64,000 nucleotides of DNA from Microbacterium paludicola (GTDB taxonomy: Bacteria; Actinomycetota; Actinomycetes; Actinomycetales; Microbacteriaceae): positions 162,440-226,439 of the forward strand of contig NZ_JADGLL010000001.1 of assembly GCF_015235415.1 (NCBI RefSeq), written 5' to 3'. Position 1 is the first letter of the stretch. Each line of letters opens with the position of its first letter. Shown piece after piece: positions 40,935-49,781 of this stretch. A model generated the notes under the pieces. That model ran no database searches. It saw only the letters and a program-made list of their open reading frames with translations, and was not told where the DNA came from. The translations under genes were made by a program, and so were the position numbers.

Positions 40935-41846
40935 ATGGATGCAGGCTGGTTTCCGGATCCGACGGGGCGCGCCGAACTGCGCTGGTGGGACGGCACGACG
41001 TGGACGGAGCACGTCTCGACCGGAGGCGTGGTCTCGAGTGCGCCGCTGACCCCCGCGCAGGAGGAGCCGCACGCCGTCGGCGGCGGGTCGCAGGCGCAGG
41101 AGGAGGCCCCGCCGGCGGCCTTCGCTCCGCAGGCGGCGCAGTCCAGTGCAGCGGGGCAGGGCATCGGCCGCGGCGACGCCGGCATCACGGGCGACCTCAT
41201 CTCCGGGTCGCACGCCGAGGTGTCGGGCCTCGGCCCCACCAAGCAGAACCTGAAGATGCTGCGCGTCGGCCTGGGCGAGGCGTTCCTCGCCCGCCAGGGC
41301 GCGATGGTGGCCTACCAGGGCGAGGTCGACTTCGCGTACCAGGGCGGCGGCGTGGGTCGCTTCCTCAAGTCGCAGGTGACCGGTGAAGGGCTCTCGCTGA
41401 TGCGGGTCTCGGGCCGGGGTGACGTCTTCCTCGCCAACGAGGAGGCCGAGGTGCACATCCTTCACCTCGAGGACTCCGGCATCTCGATCAACGGCCGCAA
41501 CGTGCTGGCGTTCTCGGAGAGCCTGCAGTGGAACATCGAGCGGGTGCAGGGCGCGGGGATCATGACCGGCGGCCTGTTCAACACGACGCTGCGGGGAACC
41601 GGATGGGTCGCCGTCACGACGGCCGGGCCGCCCGTTGTGCTCAACGCCGCCGAGGCCCCGACGTACGCCGACACCAACGCCGTCGTCGCTTGGTCGGCGT
41701 CCCTGCAGACGACGCTGAAGACGTCGTTCAAGGCCGGCGCGCTGATCGGCCGCGGATCGGGGGAGGCCGTGCAGGTCGCGTTCGCGGGCTACGGCTTCGT
41801 GATCGTGCAGCCGTCCGAGGGCGTCACCGTCACGCCGTCCTCCTAG
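40935..41846 (+). CDS. AIM24 family protein with N-terminal DUF2510
   Basis: 303 aa. Residues 3-28 are a DUF2510 motif (GWFPDPTGRAELRWWDGTTW), a short element placed before many actinobacterial membrane or secreted proteins. A Gln/Ala-rich linker follows. Residues 85-300 are an AIM24/TRAP-like beta structure (LRVGLGEAFLARQGAMVAYQ, MRVSGRGDVFLANEEAEVH, GAGIMTGGLFNTTLRGTG). No signal peptide or TM is seen. SD GGGAGGG before the ATG. Role unknown; AIM24-like proteins are linked to membrane organisation. Confidence 0.87.
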   Translation: MDAGWFPDPTGRAELRWWDGTTWTEHVSTGGVVSSAPLTPAQEEPHAVGGGSQAQEEAPPAAFAPQAAQSSAAGQGIGRGDAGITGDLISGSHAEVSGLGPTKQNLKMLRVGLGEAFLARQGAMVAYQGEVDFAYQGGGVGRFLKSQVTGEGLSLMRVSGRGDVFLANEEAEVHILHLEDSGISINGRNVLAFSESLQWNIERVQGAGIMTGGLFNTTLRGTGWVAVTTAGPPVVLNAAEAPTYADTNAVVAWSASLQTTLKTSFKAGALIGRGSGEAVQVAFAGYGFVIVQPSEGVTVTPSS

Positions 41847-41883
41847 TACGCGGCGTGCTGGACCCCACTGGCCTCCGCCCGGC

Positions 41884-41889
41884 GTAGCC
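41884..41889 (+). promoter_or_regulatory. Putative -10 of the molybdo-enzyme/fdhD unit
   Basis: TAGCCT 23 nt before ATG 41913, followed by SD GAAGGAGGGA. Confidence 0.45.
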
Positions 41890-41912
41890 TGGCACGAGAC
41901 GAAGGAGGGACG

Positions 41913-44216
41913 ATGGCGACGAAGCCCCCCACCGAGGACATCGACGAGTCCAAGCTGCGCATCGGCGAACGCGAACGGTCGGCGGTCGGCGTGCCGGCCG
42001 TGATGCACGCGCTGAAGATCTCGATCGAGCAGATGGGCGTTCTGCGCAGCGCGCAGACCCTGCTCCGGGTGAATCAGAAGAGCGGCTTCGACTGCCCGGG
42101 ATGCGCCTGGCCGGAGGAGGACCACCGCCACGCCGCGGAGTTCTGCGAGAACGGCGCGAAGGCGGTGGCCGAGGAGGCCACCGTGCGACGGGTCGGCCCC
42201 GACTTCTTCGCCCGGCACAGCATCGCCGAGCTGCGCGAGCACGACGACTACTGGCTCGGTCAGCAGGGGCGCCTCACCACGCCGATGCTGCTCGAGGAGG
42301 GCGGCACCCATTACCGCCCCATCGGCTGGGACGCGGCGCTCGAGGAGATCGCCGGGGCGCTGCGCGGGCTCGACGACCCGGATCAGGCGGTCTTCTACAC
42401 CTCGGGGCGCACGTCGAACGAGGCCGCGTTCCTGTACCAGCTGCTGGTGCGCGGACTGGGCACGAACAACCTGCCCGACTGCTCGAACATGTGCCACGAA
42501 TCGAGCGGCTCGGCACTCAACCAGACGATCGGCATCGGTAAGGGCACCGTCTCGATCACCGACATCCACGAGGCCGACCTGCTGATCGTCGCCGGCCAGA
42601 ACCCCGGCACGAATCATCCGCGGATGCTGAGCGCGCTCGAGAAGGCGAAGGAGAAGGGCGCGACGATCATCGCGGTGAACCCGTTGCCGGAGGCGGGCCT
42701 GTTCAACTTCAAGAACCCGCAGACGCCGAAGGGAGTGCTGCTGGGCGGCACGAAGCTCGCCGATGACTTCGTGCAGATCCGCCTCGGCGGCGACCAGGCG
42801 CTCTTCCAGGCGATCGGCAAGCACCTGCTGGAGCGGGAAGCCCAAGAGGGCGGCGTGCTCGATCACGACTTCATCGACGGCCACACGGCCGGCTTCGCCG
42901 AGTACGCCGCGCATGTCGCCGCGCTGCCGTGGGAGCCGCTCGAGGAGGCGACAGGGCTGACGGCGGATCGGCTGCGCGAGATCGCCGAGATCGTGCGTCG
43001 GTCGGAGGCGACGATCGTGTGCTGGGCGATGGGACTGACCCAGCACAAGCACTCGGTGCCGACCCTGCGCGAGATCGTGAACGTCCTTCTTCTGCAGGGC
43101 AACATCGGGCGCCCCGGCGCGGGGGTGTGCCCCGTGCGCGGGCATTCGAACGTGCAGGGCGACCGCACCGTCGGCATCTACGAGAAGCCCGCCGAGGCGT
43201 TCCTCGCGGCACTCGACCGCGAGTTCGGGTTCACCGCGCCGCGCAAGCACGGCTATGACACCGTCGAGGCGATCCGCGCGATGCGCGATGGCCGGGTGCG
43301 CGTGTTCATGGGGATGGGCGGCAACTTCGTCAGCGCCACCCCCGACACCCGGGTCGTCGAGCAGGGAATGAGCAATGTGGGGCTCACGGTGCAGGTCTCC
43401 ACGAAGCTCAACCGCTCGCACGTCGTCCACGGCCGCCGGGCGATCATCCTGCCGACGCTCGGACGCACCGACCGCGACCGCCGGGGTGGCGTCGAGCAGC
43501 GTGTCACCGTGGAGGACTCGATGGGCGCCGTCCACGGCTCACGCGGCCGGCTCGCCCCGCCGGCGGAAGACCTGCTCAGCGAGGTGGCGATCCTGACCCG
43601 GCTGTGTGAGCTCGTCTTCGCCGACCGCCCGGGCGCCCCCCGCGCCGACTGGCGCGGCCTCGAGAGCGACTACTCCGCCATCCGCGGCCACATCTCGCGC
43701 GTGATCCCGGGGTTCGAGGACTACGACGCCCGGATCGACAAGGGACGCACGTTCTTCCTGCCGAATGGGCCGCGCGACGAGCGGCGGTTCGCCACCGCGA
43801 ACGGGAAGGCGAACTTCACAGCCAACCCGCTGGAGTACCCCGTCATCCCGGAGGGCCGTCTGCTGCTGCAGACCCTCCGCTCGCACGACCAGTACAACAC
43901 CACGATCTACGGCAAGGACGACCGCTACCGGGGGATCCACGACGGCCGCCGGGTCGTGCTGATCAACCCGGCCGACATCCGGGAGCTCGGGTTCGCGGAG
44001 GGCGACGTGGTCGATCTCGTGTCCGAATGGAACGGTCCGGCGGGGTTCGAGGAGCGGCGCGCGGAGGAGTTCCGTCTCGTCCCGTACGACACGCCGCGCC
44101 GGAACGCCGCCGCGTACTATCCCGAGACGAACGTCCTGGTGCCGCTCGACTCGACGGCGGATGTGAGTGGCACGCCGACGTCGAAGGCCGTGGTCGTGCG
44201 GCTCGAGAGGCGATAG
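41913..44216 (+). CDS. FdhF/YdeP-type molybdopterin oxidoreductase
   Basis: 767 aa, formate-dehydrogenase-alpha-like (FdhF/YdeP) family. Cys61, Cys64 and Cys78 (DCPGC...EFCENG) near the N-terminus may hold a cluster. The active-site loop is CSNMCHESSGSALNQ, and PGAGVCPVRGHSNVQGDRT and VVEQGMSNVGLTVQVSTK belong to the bis-MGD-binding domains. A C-terminal aspartate-decarboxylase-like barrel is also present (RLLLQTLRSHDQYNTTIYG). No Sec codon. The natural substrate of YdeP-type proteins is unclear; formate is not shown. fdhD lies 9 bp downstream, supporting sulfuration of the Mo cofactor. Confidence 0.92.
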   Translation: MATKPPTEDIDESKLRIGERERSAVGVPAVMHALKISIEQMGVLRSAQTLLRVNQKSGFDCPGCAWPEEDHRHAAEFCENGAKAVAEEATVRRVGPDFFARHSIAELREHDDYWLGQQGRLTTPMLLEEGGTHYRPIGWDAALEEIAGALRGLDDPDQAVFYTSGRTSNEAAFLYQLLVRGLGTNNLPDCSNMCHESSGSALNQTIGIGKGTVSITDIHEADLLIVAGQNPGTNHPRMLSALEKAKEKGATIIAVNPLPEAGLFNFKNPQTPKGVLLGGTKLADDFVQIRLGGDQALFQAIGKHLLEREAQEGGVLDHDFIDGHTAGFAEYAAHVAALPWEPLEEATGLTADRLREIAEIVRRSEATIVCWAMGLTQHKHSVPTLREIVNVLLLQGNIGRPGAGVCPVRGHSNVQGDRTVGIYEKPAEAFLAALDREFGFTAPRKHGYDTVEAIRAMRDGRVRVFMGMGGNFVSATPDTRVVEQGMSNVGLTVQVSTKLNRSHVVHGRRAIILPTLGRTDRDRRGGVEQRVTVEDSMGAVHGSRGRLAPPAEDLLSEVAILTRLCELVFADRPGAPRADWRGLESDYSAIRGHISRVIPGFEDYDARIDKGRTFFLPNGPRDERRFATANGKANFTANPLEYPVIPEGRLLLQTLRSHDQYNTTIYGKDDRYRGIHDGRRVVLINPADIRELGFAEGDVVDLVSEWNGPAGFEERRAEEFRLVPYDTPRRNAAAYYPETNVLVPLDSTADVSGTPTSKAVVVRLERR

Positions 44217-44225
44217 GAGGACGGC

Positions 44226-45074
44226 ATGGGACGCATCACACAGCGACGTCCCGTCGTGCGGATCGCGCTGCACGGCGCGACGACTCGCCGGGCGGACACG
44301 CTGGCGGTCGAGGAGCCGCTCGAGATCCGCGTTGTGGGGGAGCCGCTCGCCGTGACGATGCGCACCCCGGGGCACGACGTCGAGCTCGCCGCGGGATTCC
44401 TCGTGTCCGAGGGGGTCGTGCGTACCGGATCCGACTTCCGCTCCGCCATCCACTGCGGCGGTCCCGGGACCGGCGGCATGGAGAACACGTACAACGTGCT
44501 GGATGTGGCCCTCGCGCCGGGCGTGGAGCCGCCGAGCACCGACCTCGCGCGCAACTTCTACACGACGAGCTCGTGCGGGATGTGCGGGAAGGCGAGCATC
44601 GATGCGGTGAAGGCCGTGTCGGCCTACGACGTCGCCGAGGATGACGTGCGCGTCACGGCCGAGACGCTCGCGGGGCTGCCGGATGCGCTGCGCGCCCACC
44701 AGGACGTGTTCGACAAGACCGGCGGCCTGCACGCGGCGGGACTGTTCGACGCCGAGACGGGTGAACTGGTCGTGCTGCGCGAGGACGTCGGCCGGCACAA
44801 CGCGGTCGACAAGGTCGTCGGATGGGCAGTTCTGAACGACCGCCTGCCGCTTCGCGGTCACGTGCTGATGGTGTCGGGCCGGGCGAGCTTCGAGCTCGCG
44901 CAGAAGGCGGTCATGGCCGGCATCCCCGTGCTCTCGGCCGTATCCGCGCCGTCCTCGCTCGCGGTCGAGCTGGCGGTCGAGCAGGGCCTGACCCTGGTGG
45001 GGTTCCTGCGCGGCGAGACGATGAACGTCTACGCCGGCGTCGAGCGTGTCGTGGCTCCCGTGGCCGTCGGCTGA
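44226..45074 (+). CDS. fdhD: Formate dehydrogenase accessory sulfurtransferase FdhD
   Basis: Transfers sulfur from a cysteine desulfurase to bis-MGD; 282 aa. The persulfide-carrying pair is in [12 protein letters not shown] (CxxC). Other signatures are [35 protein letters not shown] and [12 protein letters not shown]. Follows the YdeP-type oxidoreductase by 9 bp with SD AGGAGG, making a two-gene operon. The Mo-cofactor synthesis genes are not in the window. It converges with the FUSC-like gene 6 bp away. Confidence 0.96.
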   Translation: MGRITQRRPVVRIALHGATTRRADTLAVEEPLEIRVVGEPLAVTMRTPGHDVELAAGFLVSEGVVRTGSDFRSAIHCGGPGTGGMENTYNVLDVALAPGVEPPSTDLARNFYTTSSCGMCGKASIDAVKAVSAYDVAEDDVRVTAETLAGLPDALRAHQDVFDKTGGLHAAGLFDAETGELVVLREDVGRHNAVDKVVGWAVLNDRLPLRGHVLMVSGRASFELAQKAVMAGIPVLSAVSAPSSLAVELAVEQGLTLVGFLRGETMNVYAGVERVVAPVAVG

Positions 45075-45080
45075 GCGGAC

Positions 45081-46157
45081 TCAGACGAGCGGACGCGACG
45101 CATCGACGATGCGACGCAGGCACACGGCGGCGGTGATCTCCTCGGCCACGCCCGACGGCACGGCCACGCGCTCCGCGCCGCCCGCGGCGTCGTCGATCGC
45201 GGAGGTGTAGCGCTCGAGCGCCCGCTCGGCGGCGGTCAGCTGTTCGGCACCCGCGTCGCTGCGCGGCGCCTGCGCCACCAGATCGGCGACGCGATGTATG
45301 GCCTCGGCGAGCAGGTCCTGCGCGGGCTCCGGCCCGGCCGGACGGTCGTGCGCCCGCTCGAGGGCGTCCGCGAGCTCGCGGATGGAGAACGTCGTCCTCT
45401 CGAGCGCCTCCAGGCGCTGCCGGTTCAGCTCGCGGTCCTGGCCTCGCCCGCGCGCGCGAGGGTTCGCGCGGCTGCTCTCATCCGCGTCCTCGACGGCGGC
45501 GGCGACCTGCGTCTCCGTCTCACGCAGCTCGCGGACGATCCTGTGCAGGTGCTCCTTCTCGAGCTGATCCGCCTCCACCGCATCCGCCATGTCGTGCAGG
45601 TGGGCGGCGGCCGCGTCGCGCAGCGACGACAGTCGCGCGGACGCCTGCTGGAGGTACAGCGGCGGGAAGAGGAGATTGGCGACGAGCCCGACGATCACGC
45701 CGAAGGCCATCGTGACGAGGTAGGAGATCGAGAAGTCGTCCGGCGTCGGCCCTCCCAGAAGCAGGACGAAGAGCCCCGCCATGGCGATCCAGTCCCGGCC
45801 GGCGTCGAGCTGCTCGATGCCGCCGAGCCACACGCCGACGCCGACGACGAGGGCGAGGGCGATGATGCCGGGCGCGCCGAGCCAGGTGAGCGCGATGCCG
45901 CCGATGCCCAGCGCGATGCCGAGCGCGAGGCCGAGGAGCGCCTGCGCCCCGGATCGCGCCGAGCGGGCGAGCGTCGGATACATGCTCACCAGCACCCCGA
46001 GTGGGGCGTAGTAGGAGTACTCCGCCTCGGCGAACGGGACGAGCGGGGCCAGATACCAGGCGATCGCCGCCGCGACGGCCGTGCGGAGGGCGAGGACGAC
46101 GCGGGAGAGCTCGAGCAGCCCGCGCAGGCGGGGGAGAGGTAGCCGCATCGCCGTCAT
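45081..46157 (-). CDS. FUSC-like inner-membrane protein
   Basis: 358 aa: the N-terminal half has about six hydrophobic helices (RTAVAAAIAWYLAPLVPFA, ALLGLALGIALGIGGIALTW, GIIALALVVGVGVWLGGI and others). The C-terminal half is cytoplasmic with coiled-coil character (KEHLHRIVRELRETETQVAA). This is the aromatic-acid-exporter/FUSC layout, but substrate is unknown. ATG 46157 (MTAMRLPL) is supported by a minus-strand TAGACT ending 8 nt before it, which overlaps the preceding HAD gene stop. Co-oriented with the HAD gene 11 bp upstream. Confidence 0.75.
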   Translation of the reverse strand: MTAMRLPLPRLRGLLELSRVVLALRTAVAAAIAWYLAPLVPFAEAEYSYYAPLGVLVSMYPTLARSARSGAQALLGLALGIALGIGGIALTWLGAPGIIALALVVGVGVWLGGIEQLDAGRDWIAMAGLFVLLLGGPTPDDFSISYLVTMAFGVIVGLVANLLFPPLYLQQASARLSSLRDAAAAHLHDMADAVEADQLEKEHLHRIVRELRETETQVAAAVEDADESSRANPRARGRGQDRELNRQRLEALERTTFSIRELADALERAHDRPAGPEPAQDLLAEAIHRVADLVAQAPRSDAGAEQLTAAERALERYTSAIDDAAGGAERVAVPSGVAEEITAAVCLRRIVDASRPLV

Positions 46158-46168
46158 GACGCCCGAGT

Positions 46169-47005
46169 CTAGACGGCCAGCTCCGCGCGCCAGCGTGTGA
46201 GGTACGAGGCGGTGATGTCGTCCTCCGCGTGACCCTCGGCGAAGGTCGGGATCTCCCGCAGCACCGTGAACGCGGTCTCCGGCTGGTCGCCCGAGGGGCG
46301 CACGTCCAGGTGCGTCGCGTCGTAGCCGGCGTCGTGCAGCCAGGCGGCCATGTCGTAGTCGCCGTGGGAGTCGCCGGCAGTGAACCACCGGCGGGGGACC
46401 TCCATCCGCTCGCCCACGAGGCGCACGGCGCGCTCGGCCCCGAGGGCCTTGCCCGCGGTTCGGTGCTCGAGGTCGATCGAGATCACCGTGGGCACCGTGT
46501 AGAAGCGATCCGCGAGGCCGAGGGATGCGATCGCGGCGTCGAGCTCGGCCGTGACCTGCGCGCGGCGCCCGAGGAAGTCGGCGTTCTCGACGTCGAGGTT
46601 CTGCTCGAGCGACACCATCGTGCGCTTGGTGGCGTCCCAGAACATCAGGTCGCGGTGCTGCTCGACGATCGCGCGGCAGGCGGCGACGAGATCCGCCGGG
46701 ACGGCGATGGTCTCGTCCACCTGCACCGCTCCGATCCGGCCGTTCGTCACGGTGAACCAGGAGGCCCCCTTCTCGCCGATTCCCCACACGGGGGCGTCGG
46801 CGGCGAGGCCGGCGCGGACGAGCTCGGGGATGACCTGCTCGGCGAGGAAGGCGTCGGAGCGCCCCGTGTTGAACACGACCGGGCACCCGGAGTTCGCGAT
46901 GGCGACGAGGTCATCGGCGATCGACGGGATCCGGATGGACCGGGTGACCGTGCTCGCGAGCGGACCGTCGACGTCGAGGAGCAGGCCGTAGGGGGCGGAG
47001 GTCAT
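46169..47005 (-). CDS. HAD-superfamily hydrolase
   Basis: 278 aa. Motif I is LLLDVDGPLAS (DxD type), motif II VVFNTGRSD, motif III a Lys in RTAGKALGAER, motif IV FTAGDSHGDYDMAAWLHDAG. The cap lies between motifs II and III, as in Cof/MPGP-like type II members. Phosphatase of an unknown sugar or nucleotide phosphate. There is no clear SD before ATG 47005. Likely independent of, or loosely linked with, the FUSC-like gene downstream. Confidence 0.85.
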   Translation of the reverse strand: MTSAPYGLLLDVDGPLASTVTRSIRIPSIADDLVAIANSGCPVVFNTGRSDAFLAEQVIPELVRAGLAADAPVWGIGEKGASWFTVTNGRIGAVQVDETIAVPADLVAACRAIVEQHRDLMFWDATKRTMVSLEQNLDVENADFLGRRAQVTAELDAAIASLGLADRFYTVPTVISIDLEHRTAGKALGAERAVRLVGERMEVPRRWFTAGDSHGDYDMAAWLHDAGYDATHLDVRPSGDQPETAFTVLREIPTFAEGHAEDDITASYLTRWRAELAV

Positions 47006-47093
47006 GAGACCATCTTCGCCGATCTGCGGCGGCGGTGCGGCGGCGGCCGCTCGATGTCGGTGGGATCCGGCGCCGTTCGACTGAGCCGTTCGG

Positions 47094-47954
47094 TCAGGGC
47101 TCGAGCGCGGAGCGGGCGCGCTCCAGTGCCGCGCCCGTGGTGGCCTGGGCCGCTTCGGCCTCCTGCTCGCGGGCGGTCGCCTGCTCGGTCGCGGTCTCGG
47201 CGTCGCGCAGATCGTCGTCGAGCCGGCGAAGCTCAGCGCGCAGCTGCTCTCGGCGGCTGGTGAGCTCGTCCTGGCGCTGCCGCGCGTCTGCAGCCGTGCG
47301 GCGCGCGGCAGCCAGGTCGCGCTCGGCGCGCTGGTGCGCGGCCTCCGCGTCGCGGATCGCGCGCTCGGCCTCCCGGCGCGCGCGCCGAGCGGCGAGCTCG
47401 TCCGGCGCCGCCTTCGCCCGCTGCGGGGCGACGGAGCCGTCGGGCGCGGGCCCCGCCACCGCGTCGGCCAGGTCGACGGGATCGAAGCCCACCGCCTCGA
47501 GCGACCGGATCAGCCGCCCCGACGTGACCGCCTCGGCCGCGCCCGCGTCGGCCATGGCCGCCTGGAGGGTCTGCGACACCTCGTCGAGCACCGACGACGG
47601 GGCGTTGACGTCCTGGCGGGCGGCCAGGTCGGCGCCCTCGCGCGCGAGCGCGGCCGTCAGCGCACGGCGGTCCTTCGTGAGCTGCGCCAGCGTGGCTGCA
47701 TCCAGATCCTCCTGGGCCTCGCGCAGCTCGGCGCCGAGCTCGAGCACCTGGGTGAGCCGCTCCGCGCGGTGCCGCACGAGCTGCCCGATGATCCACGCCG
47801 GCGCGGACGGGCGTCGCAGCTCGGCGATCCGCTTCGCGAGCGCCGGATCCTCGCCCTTCACCGCCTTCGCGCGGGCATTGCGCTCGGCGGTGAACCGCGC
47901 GGGCGGCAGGTCGTGCAGCTCCCACGCGACGTCGATCAGCGGGTCGGAGGCCAT
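47094..47954 (-). CDS. Coiled-coil protein of unknown function
   Basis: 286 aa. The N-terminal 150 residues are soluble and mixed (MASDPLIDVAWELHDLPPAR, then LAKRIAELRRPSAPAWIIGQ). From about residue 190 to the end is a long charged Ala/Arg/Glu helix (EAERAIRDAEAAHQRAERDL), a coiled coil. No domain recognised. ATG 47954 is preferred to the upstream in-frame ATG because minus-strand CAGGAT ends 6 nt before it. Divergent from the ABC ATPase; the spacer 47955-48052 holds two back-to-back leaderless promoters. Confidence 0.7.
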   Translation of the reverse strand: MASDPLIDVAWELHDLPPARFTAERNARAKAVKGEDPALAKRIAELRRPSAPAWIIGQLVRHRAERLTQVLELGAELREAQEDLDAATLAQLTKDRRALTAALAREGADLAARQDVNAPSSVLDEVSQTLQAAMADAGAAEAVTSGRLIRSLEAVGFDPVDLADAVAGPAPDGSVAPQRAKAAPDELAARRARREAERAIRDAEAAHQRAERDLAAARRTAADARQRQDELTSRREQLRAELRRLDDDLRDAETATEQATAREQEAEAAQATTGAALERARSALEP

Positions 47955-48040
47955 GCGTCGATCCTGCCGCACTCACGGTGCCGCTGTTACAGGCTCGTTA
48001 CTGCCGGGGATGGCGATACCCGGATGCGGCCTGTCGAGGG

Positions 48041-48046
48041 CAGGAT
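48041..48046 (+). promoter_or_regulatory. Leaderless promoter -10 of the fused ABC ATPase
   Basis: CAGGAT then six G before ATG 48053. The G run may also serve as SD if a leader exists. Confidence 0.45.
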
Positions 48047-48052
48047 GGGGGG

Positions 48053-49720
48053 ATGAGGCATCCAGAGACGCTCCCGCCGCTGCTCGAGATCTCGGGTCTG
48101 AAGGTCGACTTCTCGACCCAGGACGGACCGGTCACCGCGGTGCACGAGGCGAGCCTGACGCTCGGGGCCGGGGAGACGCTCGCCATCGTCGGCGAGTCGG
48201 GATCCGGCAAGTCGACGACCGCGATGTCGATCATCGGTCTCTTGCCGGGCAACGGGCGCGTGTCGGCGGGCAGCATCCGCTTCGACGGGCAGGAACTCGT
48301 CGGGGCCGACGAGGCAGCGCTGCGCGAGGTGCGCGGCCGGCACATCGGACTCGTGCCGCAGGACCCGATGTCGAACTTGAACCCGGTGTCGAAGATCGGC
48401 ACGCAGGTCGCCGAGACGCTGCTCGCGCACGGGCTCGCCAACCGGCGGAACGTCGACGCCAAGGTCGTCGAGACGCTCGCGGCCGCGGGGCTTCCCGACG
48501 CCGCCCGCCGGGCGAAGCAGTACCCCCACGAGTTCTCCGGGGGCATGCGCCAGCGCGCGCTGATCGCGATCGGTCTCGCCTGTCGCCCCCGCCTGCTGAT
48601 CGCCGACGAGCCCACCAGCGCCCTCGACGTGACCGTCCAGCGCACGATCCTCGACCAGCTCGACTCGATGACGCGCGAGCTCGGCACGGCCGTGCTGATG
48701 ATCACGCACGACCTCGGCCTCGCCGCCGAGCGGGCCAAGCACGTCGTCGTCATGCACCGTGGTCGTGTGGTCGAGCAGGGCCCGGCCCGCCAGATCCTCG
48801 AGGACCCGCAGCACCCCTACACCCAGTCGCTGGTGAAGGCCGCGCCGTCGGTCGCGATCGCGCGCCTGCGCCCCGAGGACTTCCGCGCCACGACGAGCGA
48901 GCGTCTGGCTCCGGTCGCGTCGGCGCCCGCGCCCGACCATATCGTCGAGTTCGAGGGCGTCACCAAGGAGTACCGCATCCGCGGGCAGCGCGAGCCGTTC
49001 CTCGCGGTGGACGATGTATCTCTCGCGATCCCGCGGGGCACGACGGTCTCGGTCGTCGGCGAGTCGGGATCGGGCAAGACCACCACCGCGCGGATGCTGC
49101 TCAAGGCGATCGAGCCGACGTCGGGCACGGTCCGTTTCGAAGGGAAGGACATCTTCTCCCTGAGCCGCGCCGAGCAGCGCGACTTCCGGCAGAAGGTGCA
49201 GCCGGTCTTCCAGGACCCGTACTCGTCGCTCAATCCGATGTTCACGATCGAGCGCATCATCGAGGAGCCGCTCGCGTTCTACGGGCGCGGATCGCGGATC
49301 GAGCGTCAGAAGCGGGTGCGCGAGCTGCTCGACCAGGTCGCCCTTCCATCCGAAATGGCCCGCCGTTACCCGTCGGAGCTCTCGGGAGGTCAGCGCCAGC
49401 GCGTCGCCATCGCCCGCGCACTCGCCCTCTCGCCCGACGTGGTCGTGTGCGACGAGCCGGTCTCGGCGCTCGACGTGCTCGTGCAGGACCAGATCCTGCG
49501 GCTGCTCGGCGATCTGCAGCGCGAGTACGGGCTCAGCTACCTGTTCATCTCACACGACCTCGCCGTCGTCCGGCTGATCAGCGACTACGTGTGCGTGATG
49601 AAGAACGGCAAGCTCGTCGAGGCGGCGACCAGCGAGGAGATCTTCACGAATCCGCGCGACCCGTACACGCGCAATCTGCTCGCGTCGATCCCGGGAAACG
49701 AGCTCGAGATCGCGAGCTGA
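48053..49720 (+). CDS. ABC transporter ATPase, fused DppD-DppF type
   Basis: 555 aa with two complete nucleotide-binding domains in one chain, as in oligopeptide/nickel importers. First: Walker A GESGSGKSTT, signature FSGGMRQR, Walker B LLIADEPTSALDV. Second: GESGSGKTTT, LSGGQRQR, VVVCDEPVSALDV. Between them and near each end are the oligo-peptide C-terminal segments (NPRDPYTRNLLASIPG). It should power the DppB/DppC permeases encoded convergently next door. The start at ATG 48053 is supported by CAGGAT ending 6 nt upstream. Confidence 0.93.
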   Translation: MRHPETLPPLLEISGLKVDFSTQDGPVTAVHEASLTLGAGETLAIVGESGSGKSTTAMSIIGLLPGNGRVSAGSIRFDGQELVGADEAALREVRGRHIGLVPQDPMSNLNPVSKIGTQVAETLLAHGLANRRNVDAKVVETLAAAGLPDAARRAKQYPHEFSGGMRQRALIAIGLACRPRLLIADEPTSALDVTVQRTILDQLDSMTRELGTAVLMITHDLGLAAERAKHVVVMHRGRVVEQGPARQILEDPQHPYTQSLVKAAPSVAIARLRPEDFRATTSERLAPVASAPAPDHIVEFEGVTKEYRIRGQREPFLAVDDVSLAIPRGTTVSVVGESGSGKTTTARMLLKAIEPTSGTVRFEGKDIFSLSRAEQRDFRQKVQPVFQDPYSSLNPMFTIERIIEEPLAFYGRGSRIERQKRVRELLDQVALPSEMARRYPSELSGGQRQRVAIARALALSPDVVVCDEPVSALDVLVQDQILRLLGDLQREYGLSYLFISHDLAVVRLISDYVCVMKNGKLVEAATSEEIFTNPRDPYTRNLLASIPGNELEIAS

Positions 49721-49729
49721 GTCGCACGC

Positions 49730-49771
49730 AGAAGAGGCCGGTCACCCTTCCACGGGGGACCGGCCTCTTCT
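49730..49771. terminator. Bidirectional terminator
   Basis: A perfect 14-bp inverted repeat AGAAGAGGCCGGTC / GACCGGCCTCTTCT with a 14-nt loop, between the convergent ATPase and dppC genes. Confidence 0.85.
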
Positions 49772-49781
49772 CGTTGTGGGA

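Noticed and set aside
39429..43535. Minus-strand open frame of more than 1,300 codons
   Set aside because: It runs across MFS, AIM24 and molybdo-enzyme genes on the other strand; low-complexity RDRHH-type composition, no domain.
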